Translations under genes and position numbers: made by a program | The notes under the pieces: model-generated | Seen by the model: only the letters and a program-made list of their open reading frames with translations | Told to the model about the DNA's origin: nothing | Database searches by the model: none | Part shown: one piece after another, positions 1 through 6,171 of the stretch | Numbering within the stretch: position 1 is the first letter of the stretch | How the letters are laid out: the number at the start of each line of letters is the position of its first letter | Assembly: GCA_025450555.1 (NCBI GenBank) | Contig: JANWHF010000257.1 | Coordinates: 1-7,929, forward strand | Source of the DNA: Tepidisphaeraceae bacterium | GTDB taxonomy: Bacteria; Planctomycetota; Phycisphaerae; Tepidisphaerales; Tepidisphaeraceae | Length of the DNA stretch: 7,929 bases | Direction: 5' to 3'

Positions 1-654
1 GACGCGCTTGGCGATCAGCGACTTGGTCAGCCAGATGTCTTCCTCAAGCTGGAGCCGCCTGGCTCGCTCCTGTGGAGTCATCGGCTGCAAAACATACTGA
101 GCGCGCGGGATCACCAGCACCTGCGCGTAAGGATCGCCCTTGCGGAAAATATGCCGATGGCCCGGCGGCGGCGCTTTGAAGACCATACACATCCGCTTGG
201 GCCACCACTCGGTCAAAAGATGCCCGCAATGACACGCGGGAACGGTATAGGTCATGTCGCGGAAATAGCGCGGGTGCGGCTCGACCCGGAGCACATAGCC
301 CGGCGGCGCCTGAATATCGATCGACGTGATAAACAGATATTCCGTCGGCGGCGGCGGATTGGATAGCGTGAAATCATTCCGCGGATCCACCCCACCCGGC
401 TCGGTTTCCTGGCTCCACTGAAACGTCGGCACGCCATTGACGTTCAGAACATGGCATTCGGTGTCGTACTGATAAAGCAATTCGAAACCATGCGTACACC
501 CATCGACAAATGCCGGGCAATGCCAGGGCTCCGGCTCCGAGCCGTTCTCTTTCTTATTCTCTGCCGACCCACCCCAGTCGCCGATGGCCACCTTGATCGG
601 ACGGGGAGGCAGCGCCTTACCTTCCAGACGGTACTTGATCTCTAATTTCGCCAT
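1..654 (-). CDS. Hypothetical protein, C-terminus cut by the window edge (possibly DUF6065-like)
   Basis: An uninterrupted reading frame of 218 codons starts at ATG 654-652 and continues off the left edge, so the C-terminus is missing. The product begins MAKLEIKYRL. It has no signal peptide or membrane segment and looks cytoplasmic. Visible landmarks are a CPAFVDGCTHGFELLY stretch (residues 46-61), a PPGYVLRVEPHPRYF stretch (117-131), a CHCGH motif (141-145), and an FRKGDPYAQVLVIP stretch (170-183) followed by a charged, probably helical tail. The order 'CP...G.E', 'PGY.L.V', 'GeP..qi.vP' recalls DUF6065-type proteins, but I rate this only a possible relationship. Six Cys residues (46, 53, 67, 141, 143, 156) could bind metal. 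There is no clear Shine-Dalgarno sequence (upstream reads AAATTCCTT). The gene lies 41 bp downstream of a tRNA-Arg on the same strand and could be read through from it. Function unknown. Confidence 0.8.
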   Translation of the reverse strand, partial: MAKLEIKYRLEGKALPPRPIKVAIGDWGGSAENKKENGSEPEPWHCPAFVDGCTHGFELLYQYDTECHVLNVNGVPTFQWSQETEPGGVDPRNDFTLSNPPPPTEYLFITSIDIQAPPGYVLRVEPHPRYFRDMTYTVPACHCGHLLTEWWPKRMCMVFKAPPPGHRHIFRKGDPYAQVLVIPRAQYVLQPMTPQERARRLQLEEDIWLTKSLIAKRV

Positions 655-695
655 AAGGAATTTTTGAGCGGATGCAACGTGTATTGTAACGGAAG

Positions 696-768
696 TAGCC
701 CCGACAGGATTCGAACCTGCGACCGGTCGCTTAGAAGGCGACTGCTCTTCCAATTGAGCTACGGGGCC
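696..768 (-). tRNA. tRNA-Arg, anticodon UCU
   Basis: Read on the minus strand, the 73 bases fold into a full cloverleaf. The acceptor stem is 762-768 with 697-703, the D arm is GCTC/GAGC, the anticodon stem is GTCGC/GCGAC, the variable loop has 5 nt, and the T arm has the loop TTCGAAT. The anticodon loop CTTCTAA places TCT at positions 34-36, so it reads AGA. The known arginyl-tRNA synthetase identity bases A20 and C35 are present, with U36 and discriminator A73. The 3' CCA is not encoded (CTT follows) and must be added enzymatically. The terminal 1-72 pair is a G.U wobble instead of the usual G-C. The transcript would run towards the partial gene at 654. Confidence 0.97.
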
Positions 769-854
769 GGAAAGCAGCGTCGGAATTGCGCCCGCGCCGA
801 AGGCTAACGTACACCAGATCAGGGCTTCAGCCAAGCCGAGGCTCGCTTAGGTCC

Positions 855-860
855 ATTATA
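855..860 (-). promoter_or_regulatory. Possible -10 box for the tRNA-Arg transcript
   Basis: The minus strand carries a perfect TATAAT at 860-855, about 87 nt upstream of the tRNA 5' end. At 16-18 nt spacing the -35 position shows only weak matches (for example GCCACA). It is the best sigma70-like -10 I see for the tRNA, but the weak -35 and the long leader keep this tentative. Confidence 0.3.
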
Positions 861-880
861 GCGCCAGGTAATCGCTTGTG

Positions 881-947
881 GCATTGCACAATGCGTGGCA
901 CAGGCTTCGGAGCCACTGGTCTTTGATTCACAGCCTGGAAGGCTGTG
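881..947. repeat. Cluster of three small dyads upstream of the U32 gene
   Basis: Three inverted repeats stand side by side. GCATTG/CAATGC at 881-894 has a 2-nt centre. GTGGC/GCCAC at 895-899 and 912-916 has a 12-nt loop. CACAGCCT/AGGCTGTG at 929-947 has an 8-bp perfect stem and a 3-nt loop. None is followed by a T run, so they do not look like intrinsic terminators. The CACAGCC/GGCTGTG core resembles short palindromic elements I associate with planctomycete intergenic regions; that association is from memory and not verified. They may be REP-like elements or sites controlling the downstream gene. Confidence 0.5.
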
Positions 948-995
948 CTACGGGCGCATTTGAACTGAGGCGTCGCTCCTCCGTATCCTTTGCGG

Positions 996-3575
996 ATGCA
1001 AAGCGCGATAGCGACCCCTCCAAAGTTGCCGGGCTCGACCAAAAACCGGCCCGAATTGCTCGCCCCCGCGGGCGATTGGGAAGCGATGCGCGCGGCAGTC
1101 CTCAACGGAGCCGATGCCGTCTATTTCGGCCTCAATCAATTCAACGCCCGCCATCGCGCCCACAATTTCACGCTCGAAGAATTGCCGGAGGTGATGGCTT
1201 ATCTCCACGGCCACAACGTCCGGGGCTATGTCGCCTTCAACATTCTGATTTTTTCTGATGAGCTGGAAGAAGCCGCGCGGTTTATCAGTTCCATCGGAGC
1301 AGCAGGCGTGGATGCAGTGATCGTGCAGGACCTGGGCCTCACGCGCCTGATCCAAAAGCTCTGCCCAAAGTTGGCCGTTCATGGCTCGACGCAGATGACG
1401 CTGACCGAGCCGATGGGGATCGAATTTGTGAAGGCGCTGGGCGTGCAGCGCGTGATCCTGGCGCGCGAGCTTTCCATTGCCGACATCCGAAAGATCCATC
1501 GATCGACCGACATGCCAGTCGAAGTCTTCGTCCATGGCGCGCTCTGCGTGGCGTACAGCGGCCAATGTCTGACCAGCGAATCGCTCGGCGGGCGCAGCGC
1601 CAATCGCGGGCAATGCGCGCAAGCCTGTCGATTGCCTTATTCGCTGATCGTCGATGGGCAGCAAAGAGACCTGGGTGAGCACGCGTACCTGCTCAGTCCA
1701 CAGGATCTGGCTTCGTACGATCTGATCGATCAACTCGCCGACTCAGGGGTGTGCAGCCTGAAGATCGAGGGACGATTGAAGGGCGCGCCCTATGTGGCCG
1801 CGACCACGCAGACCTATCGTGCCGCGATCGATGCATTGCAAACGGATCGCCCGCTCGAGCTTTCCCGCCAGCAGGAAACAGATCTGGCCCAAACCTTCTC
1901 GCGCGGCTTCACGCATGGCTTTCTCGATGGCGTGGATCATCAGGAACTGGTTCATGCGCGATTCCCCAAAAGTCGCGGACTGCTGGCCGGGCAAGTCGTG
2001 GCGATTACGACGCGCGGAGTAGTCGTAGAATTAGCCGCGTCAAATCGATCCGGAGATGAAGATGGATTTACCCGCGCCGACACATTGAACGTCGGCGATG
2101 GCGTCGTCTTCGACCAGGGACATCCTGAAGCAGGTGAACAAGGCGGGCGGATTGCCACCGTTCGGACTCAAGGCGGGAATAAATCCGCAAGAGTCGAAAT
2201 TTCGTTCGAACGGGACGGGGTCGATCTGGAACAAGTGAACGTCGGCGACATCGTCTGGAAGACCGACGACCCCGCGAGCCGTCGCCGGCTCGAGACGAGT
2301 TACAGCCGGGACCGAGTCGTTCACCGCGGGCCTCTCGACGTCCAGCTCATTGCAAACGTCGATCAGCCGCTTCAGATTCGCGTGCGCGATGCGGCAGGCC
2401 ACGAGGCAACGGTTTCATCCGATACCCCGCTGCAACGCGCGCAGAAGCATCCATTGACCGAAGCGACCTTTCGCGAGCAGTTTGGCCGGCTGGGTGATAC
2501 GCCATTCGAATTGCGCCGAGTAATGGGCCTGGAAAATGGCTGCGATGCGATGGTGCCGAAGTCTGTTATCAATGAGCTTCGTCGCAAGGCCGTTGAGATC
2601 CTTCTCGAACAGCGAAAGAGTGAGCAGCGGGCCGATGTAGCCGATCCTGATGCGCTCAGTCATTCGCGGGCATCAATCGACGCAAATTGGAAAGATGCCT
2701 TTACAGCACCGGCTTCGCCGCATCTGCACGTTCTCGTGCGGTCGCTCGAGCAGCTTGGCGCCATCCTCGACTGGCGCAATCCCGCAAGGGGCGCCCCCGT
2801 CGATTCCGTCTATTGCGATTTCGAAGACGTGCGGAAATACAAGCAGGCCGTTACTTCCGCGCGACAGGCCGGCATCCCCGTCGGCCTGGCCACCGTCCGC
2901 ATCATCAAGCCCGGCGAGGAAGGTCTGCTCGGCCAGCTCGCTGCAAACGAACCTGATCTGCTGCTGGTCCGCAATCTCGCCGGCCTGACTTATTTCAAGC
3001 AGCGATTCGGGCACATCCCGCTGATTGCCGATTATGCCATGAATATTGCAAATGAAGTGACCGCAACCATCATGGCTGAGAATGGCGTCCGCCGAATGGT
3101 CCCCAGCTACGACCTGAACTGGAAGCAGCTTTGCTCGCTGCTGGGCCGATTTCCCGCTGCCGCGTTCGAGGCGGTCGTTCATCAGCACATGCCGATGTTT
3201 CACATGGAGCATTGCGTTTTCGCCCACACGCTCTCCGATGGCGCCGACTTCCGCACCTGCGGCCGGCCGTGCGATCACCATAAAGTAGAGCTGCGCGACC
3301 GGGCCGGGGCGGCTCATGCGCTCGTGGCCGACGTCGGCTGTCGAAACACGGTCTTCAATGCCGCCGCCCAAAGTGCTGCGGAGTTTCTGCCGCGCATGAA
3401 AGAACTTGGTTTGCGTCATTTCCGCGTCGAACTGCTGCGGGAAACGCCCGAGGAATCGATGCAACTGATCGAGCGCTACGCCCGCGTCATCGCCGGGATG
3501 GAAGATGGTCGCGCCACCTGGCGCCAGCTTCGCGTGCTCAATCAGCTTGGTGTGACGCGAGGAACGCTGGAATAG
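996..3575 (+). CDS. U32-family protein with DUF3656 and a second U32-like half (RlhA/TrhP type)
   Basis: The 859-residue product starts at ATG 996. A TTG six bases upstream is in frame, the frame is closed by a TGA at 966, and no convincing Shine-Dalgarno is present. The N-terminal U32 domain (about 19-265) opens with RPELLAPAGDWEAM and carries the U32 signature EVFVHGALCVAYSGQC, with Cys184, 191, 207 and 211 (NRGQCAQACR), then SLKIEGR. Residues about 480-540 (LTEATFREQFGRLGDTPFEL) match DUF3656, as in E. coli RlhA. Residues about 575-835 look like a second, diverged U32 barrel (VVHQHMPMFHMEHC), with Cys740, 755, 759 and 782. Characterised U32 proteins (RlhA, TrhP, UbiU/UbiV) hydroxylate RNA bases or quinone precursors, and several bind a 4Fe-4S cluster through four Cys; true peptidase activity is doubtful for most. 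By similarity to RlhA (about 650 aa), 23S rRNA or tRNA hydroxylation is the best guess, but the exact substrate cannot be assigned. The gene stands alone. Confidence 0.93.
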   Translation: MQSAIATPPKLPGSTKNRPELLAPAGDWEAMRAAVLNGADAVYFGLNQFNARHRAHNFTLEELPEVMAYLHGHNVRGYVAFNILIFSDELEEAARFISSIGAAGVDAVIVQDLGLTRLIQKLCPKLAVHGSTQMTLTEPMGIEFVKALGVQRVILARELSIADIRKIHRSTDMPVEVFVHGALCVAYSGQCLTSESLGGRSANRGQCAQACRLPYSLIVDGQQRDLGEHAYLLSPQDLASYDLIDQLADSGVCSLKIEGRLKGAPYVAATTQTYRAAIDALQTDRPLELSRQQETDLAQTFSRGFTHGFLDGVDHQELVHARFPKSRGLLAGQVVAITTRGVVVELAASNRSGDEDGFTRADTLNVGDGVVFDQGHPEAGEQGGRIATVRTQGGNKSARVEISFERDGVDLEQVNVGDIVWKTDDPASRRRLETSYSRDRVVHRGPLDVQLIANVDQPLQIRVRDAAGHEATVSSDTPLQRAQKHPLTEATFREQFGRLGDTPFELRRVMGLENGCDAMVPKSVINELRRKAVEILLEQRKSEQRADVADPDALSHSRASIDANWKDAFTAPASPHLHVLVRSLEQLGAILDWRNPARGAPVDSVYCDFEDVRKYKQAVTSARQAGIPVGLATVRIIKPGEEGLLGQLAANEPDLLLVRNLAGLTYFKQRFGHIPLIADYAMNIANEVTATIMAENGVRRMVPSYDLNWKQLCSLLGRFPAAAFEAVVHQHMPMFHMEHCVFAHTLSDGADFRTCGRPCDHHKVELRDRAGAAHALVADVGCRNTVFNAAAQSAAEFLPRMKELGLRHFRVELLRETPEESMQLIERYARVIAGMEDGRATWRQLRVLNQLGVTRGTLE

Positions 3576-3599
3576 CCCCGTTCATCTTCCGCGCGCCCC

Positions 3600-3682
3600 T
3601 TTAGCCGCCCGGCTTGTCGGGCGCTCCCTGCATTTGCGATCGGACCAGCGCAAGGGAGCGCCCGACAAGCCGGGCGGCTAAA
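3600..3682. repeat. Perfect 30-bp inverted repeat between convergent genes
   Basis: The left arm 3600-3629 (TTTAGCCGCCCGGCTTGTCG, continuing GGCGCTCCCT) is the exact reverse complement of the right arm 3653-3682. The central 23 nt contain a further 4-bp stem, TGCG 3635-3638 with CGCA 3649-3652. The element starts 24 bp after the U32 stop and ends 4 bp before the nnrD stop, so it fills the convergent gap. As RNA it would form a very stable hairpin from either strand and could act as a two-way transcription block or mRNA 3' end protector. However, neither side has the U run of an intrinsic terminator. No transposase is nearby. It may be a copy of a dispersed palindromic (REP or MITE-like) element. 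Confidence 0.9.
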
Positions 3683-3686
3683 CCAG

Positions 3687-4553
3687 TCACTTAGCAGCCG
3701 CGCCCTTTGCTGATTCACATTCCCTGATCGCCCCCGGCAGCGCATCGATCACCTCGCGCGCCAGAACGCATCGCTGCCCCAGTCGCTGCCCCGCAATTTC
3801 TCCCGCCCTGCCATGAAGGTGCACTCCAAGACAAGCCGCTTCGAATCGCTCCATCTTCTGCCCCAGCAGCGCGCCGATGATGCCGCTGAGAACGTCGCCG
3901 GTGCCGGCTTTGGAGAGGCTGCTGTCGCCGGTGAGATTGACGTAGCCGCGTTGGCCATCGGCGACGACCGTGCGCTGCCCCTTGAGGACAATCACCTGCC
4001 CAAACTCATCGGCGGCTTTCAGCGCGATCTTCATTCGTCCTTCGTCATCGCTGGGAATTTTGGTTTGACCAAACAGCTTCCCCAGCCGGGCCATCTCCCC
4101 CGGGTGCGGCGTCAGCACCGCCTGCGCTTTGAAATTGGTCGGCCACTTCTTCCCCGCCGCAAGAATGTTGAGCCCATCGGCATCAATCACCATCGGCTTG
4201 TCCATTCGCGTCAATCGCTGGACGCGAGCGTTCGCATCCGCGGTTTGCCCAAGCCCCGGCCCCAGCACGATCGCATTCGCCTTTTCCGCTGCTTCAACCA
4301 AATCGCTTCCGACGCCCTTACCCAGCCCAAGGCCGATCAATTCCGGCGTGATGCTCAAAATGGGCAGCAGAATTCCCCGCGGCACCGCGACCTGCACCAA
4401 GCCTGCTCCCATGCGGAGGGCCGACGTTCCCGCCATGGCCGGCGCGCCGATCATGTCGTCGTGGCCGCCGACAATCAGAACCCGGCCAAACATGCCTTTA
4501 TGCCCATTGGCCGGCCGAGGCGGAAGCTCGGGGAGTGCGGTGACCATTTTCAT
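3687..4553 (-). CDS. nnrD: ADP-dependent NAD(P)HX dehydratase (stand-alone YjeF C-terminal domain)
   Basis: The enzyme dehydrates S-NADHX and S-NADPHX, the damaged hydrated cofactors, back to NADH and NADPH using ADP (ATP in eukaryotes); it is cytosolic metabolite repair. The 288-residue product is a ribokinase-like fold with the family motifs in order: GHKGMFGRVLIVGG (about 17-30), VLGPGLG (96-102), DADGLN (124-129), LTPHPGEMARL (147-157), VLKG (189-192) and KAGTGDVLSG (215-224), whose Asp220 is the expected catalytic base. ATG 4553 is preferred because AAGGA lies 4 nt upstream (4558-4562). ATG 4547 (10-nt spacing) is nearly as good, and ATG 4565 has no ribosome site. E. coli carries this activity fused to the NADHX epimerase; here only the dehydratase is present and no epimerase gene is in the window. 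It is convergent with the U32 gene and divergent from the hydrolase gene. Confidence 0.94.
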   Translation of the reverse strand: MKMVTALPELPPRPANGHKGMFGRVLIVGGHDDMIGAPAMAGTSALRMGAGLVQVAVPRGILLPILSITPELIGLGLGKGVGSDLVEAAEKANAIVLGPGLGQTADANARVQRLTRMDKPMVIDADGLNILAAGKKWPTNFKAQAVLTPHPGEMARLGKLFGQTKIPSDDEGRMKIALKAADEFGQVIVLKGQRTVVADGQRGYVNLTGDSSLSKAGTGDVLSGIIGALLGQKMERFEAACLGVHLHGRAGEIAGQRLGQRCVLAREVIDALPGAIRECESAKGAAAK

Positions 4554-4584
4554 GAATTCCTTCATTGGATGACGTGATAAACTC

Positions 4585-4603
4585 ACTTGCGTACAATGCA
4601 AGT
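4585..4603. promoter_or_regulatory. Dyad in the divergent nnrD/hydrolase intergenic region
   Basis: ACTTGC (4585-4590) and GCAAGT (4598-4603) form a perfect 6-bp inverted repeat around the 7-nt centre GTACAAT. It sits about midway in the roughly 95-bp space from which both genes must be transcribed, a typical operator position. No convincing paired -35/-10 boxes were identified around it, so its role is conjectural. Confidence 0.3.
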
Positions 4604-4636
4604 AGCTAGCACCGATTCTGGCAATCGGCCAAGAAA

Positions 4637-4640
4637 GAGG
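4637..4640 (+). promoter_or_regulatory. Shine-Dalgarno site for the zinc-ribbon hydrolase gene
   Basis: GAGG (within AAAGAGG) lies 8 nt before ATG 4649, which supports that start codon. It also keeps the first Cys pair of the zinc ribbon (Cys6, Cys9) in the protein. Confidence 0.7.
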
Positions 4641-4648
4641 CTGCTGTC

Positions 4649-5845
4649 ATGATCGATTTTTATTGCACGCAATGCGGCCGGCCCATTCAGGTCGCCGAGC
4701 AATTGGCCGGCCGATCCGTCCGGTGCCCGCGATGCGGCCGCGAGATGGTCGCTCCGTTTGTGCTCAACGCCAACGGCGCAGTTCCCGCCAAACCGGTCAT
4801 TGCGCCGACGCCGCCCCCGGTGCTGACTCCCCCGCCGTTCGCTCCGCGTCGTTCAAGAGCGTTGAAAGCATTCGGCGTGGCAGCAGTGGTTGCCTTGATT
4901 CTGCTTCTGATCAAAGCATTCTTGGCCGTGGCGGTCATGCAGCACACCATGATGGTGCCAGCCGCCCCGGTTGCCACTCCATCGCCGAGCGCCAGCGCTC
5001 CGCAGTTCCAAGAGCTTCCTTCGCCCGTCCACCTTGCCAATGGAGTCGATCTTTACCTGTTGGAATTCACCGGCGCCGCCCCCGGCCTGCCGATGCACGC
5101 CCGGCTTTATCTCCCGGCAGGTTATCACTCCGATCAGTCGCTGCCCTGCGTCTTCATCGCCCCCGCCGGCACGCGATTAATTTACGGCGCATCGCTGAGC
5201 AACGATGATTCGCCCGAGCATCTGCCTTACGTGCGCGCCGGCTTTGCCGTCATGGCGTATGAATTGAGTGGCAACCTCAATCTCCCTCAAAACGCCCCGG
5301 CCAAATACCGCGACCTCCGCAATCCAATCTACCAATTCATGGCAGCCGACGGCGGGCTTGCCAATGCGCGCCTCGCGATTGACTACGTCCTGTCCAAGGT
5401 TCCGCAAGTTGATCCGAATCGGCTCTATGCCGCGGGCCGCAGCTCGGCCGGCACGATGGCGCTCGACCTGGCCGCCGCCGACAGTCGCATCCGCGCCGTC
5501 GCCGCCTACGCGCCGGCAACTGATGTCGTCGCATATTGGGGCAATCATCTCGATGACCTGAACCGTGCCGTCCCCGGATCGGCTGCGTTGGCCTCGCGAG
5601 TTTCGCCGATTAAGCATGTCAGTCAGTTCAACTGCCCCGTGTTCATCTTCCATGCCGACGATGATCGCACCGTTCCCACGGCCGACGTTCAGCGATTTGT
5701 CGAGGCGATGGATTCCGCCGGGAAAACAGTCGAATTCCGCCGCGTCCCCTTCGGCGGCCACTACAATTCCATGATCCGCGAAGGCATTCCCCAGGGCATT
5801 TCCTTTTTCCTGCAAAATGGGGCGATGGAGCCGGGGAGTCGGTGA
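4649..5845 (+). CDS. Membrane-anchored alpha/beta hydrolase with N-terminal zinc ribbon
   Basis: The 398-residue product has three parts. Residues 1-35 form a zinc ribbon (Cys6-x2-Cys9 and Cys26-x2-Cys29, with AEQLAGRSVRCPRCG). Then comes a Pro-rich linker (about 45-66), and after Arg67, Arg68 and Arg70 a single hydrophobic helix (about 73-97). Positive charges before the helix predict a cytoplasmic ribbon and an external catalytic domain. Residues about 125-392 are an alpha/beta hydrolase of the prolyl-oligopeptidase/dienelactone-hydrolase kind. The nucleophile elbow is AAGRSSAGTMAL (Ser265, a G-x-S-x-A-G variant of GxSxGG), the acid is probably Asp339 in HADDDRTVP, and the base is His371 in GGHYNSM. 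It may be a peptidase or an esterase; the substrate is unknown. Similar zinc ribbons are common at the N-termini of planctomycete proteins, and the ribbon could bind a partner or sense metal. It is divergent from nnrD with no operon partner downstream. Confidence 0.85.
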   Translation: MIDFYCTQCGRPIQVAEQLAGRSVRCPRCGREMVAPFVLNANGAVPAKPVIAPTPPPVLTPPPFAPRRSRALKAFGVAAVVALILLLIKAFLAVAVMQHTMMVPAAPVATPSPSASAPQFQELPSPVHLANGVDLYLLEFTGAAPGLPMHARLYLPAGYHSDQSLPCVFIAPAGTRLIYGASLSNDDSPEHLPYVRAGFAVMAYELSGNLNLPQNAPAKYRDLRNPIYQFMAADGGLANARLAIDYVLSKVPQVDPNRLYAAGRSSAGTMALDLAAADSRIRAVAAYAPATDVVAYWGNHLDDLNRAVPGSAALASRVSPIKHVSQFNCPVFIFHADDDRTVPTADVQRFVEAMDSAGKTVEFRRVPFGGHYNSMIREGIPQGISFFLQNGAMEPGSR

Positions 5846-5917
5846 TCGCGCGGATGATCTCAATTCATAACTGACCTTCAAAACACGTCTACCGCCCGAG
5901 AGCCTCCTGAATCGCCG

Positions 5918-5940
5918 CGGCACAGCTGCGTCCTGTGCCG
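5918..5940. repeat. Hairpin with 8-bp perfect stem downstream of the hydrolase gene
   Basis: CGGCACAG (5918-5925) and CTGTGCCG (5933-5940) are exact reverse complements around a 7-nt loop, 72 bp after the hydrolase stop. There is no T run on either side. The GGCACAG core also occurs at 897-903 within the dyad cluster upstream of the U32 gene, so this may belong to the same family of short palindromic elements. It could also stabilise the hydrolase mRNA 3' end. Confidence 0.55.
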
Positions 5941-6119
5941 ATTGGCCGCCTCGCATGCGAAGCGCGTTTCTCAGCGCGCTGATCTGATGAAGAAAGATTC
6001 CCGAATCCTTTGAAAATCTATCGCTTACTCCTGCGGACAAAGCATCTCGACCGCGCACCGCAAGCGGATGCGGCTAACTAACCGGCACCAGACGCCGCTT
6101 CGCGGCGGCGATTGAACGT

Positions 6120-6150
6120 AAAAAAGCAACGGCGCTCTGCGTCGCGCCGC
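6120..6150 (-). terminator. Intrinsic terminator of the LuxR-type regulator gene
   Basis: On the minus strand, CGGCGC (6149-6144) pairs with GCGCCG (6135-6130) around the loop GACGCAGA, with one more possible G.U pair at the base. The stem is followed by TTGC and then six T (6125-6120). The stem begins 22 bp after the regulator's TAA. The GC-rich stem plus U run is the standard Rho-independent layout, although four bases separate the stem from the six T. Confidence 0.7.
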
Positions 6151-6171
6151 AAGCGATCGAGACCAGCGCCA

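Larger units (their letters stand above)
5846..6171. other. Intergenic region without a convincing gene
   Basis: The 326 bp between the hydrolase stop and the regulator stop (convergent genes) hold several dyads but no plausible coding frame. The dyads are the 5918-5940 hairpin, a self-complementary 12-mer TCAGCGCGCTGA at 5971-5982, a CGCCG/CGGCG hairpin near 6092-6106, and the regulator's terminator at 6120-6150. A small open frame beginning ATGAAGAAAGAT near 5987 stops after eight codons. No T-rich terminator for the plus-strand hydrolase gene was found. Confidence 0.6.

Noticed and set aside
948..1733. A 261-codon minus-strand open frame opposite the U32 gene
   Set aside because: It lies opposite the conserved U32 signature, and its product shows no domain. 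High GC leaves antisense frames open by chance.
2673..3464. A 263-codon minus-strand open frame opposite the C-terminal half of the U32 gene
   Set aside because: Shadow of a well-supported gene; no domain motif or ribosome site of its own.
3600..3682. The 30-bp inverted repeat as ends of an insertion sequence
   Set aside because: Only 23 nt lie between the arms, there is no transposase, and no flanking target-site duplication was seen.
3813..4577. A 254-codon plus-strand open frame opposite nnrD
   Set aside because: The minus strand encodes all NAD(P)HX dehydratase motifs in order; the plus frame gives an Arg/His/Pro-rich sequence without any family resemblance.
5177..6058. A 293-codon open frame on the minus strand opposite the hydrolase gene
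   Set aside because: It is antisense to a protein with a complete catalytic triad, zinc ribbon and good ribosome site. Its own translation has no recognisable motif and is rich in Arg/Gly, typical of a shadow frame in GC-rich DNA.
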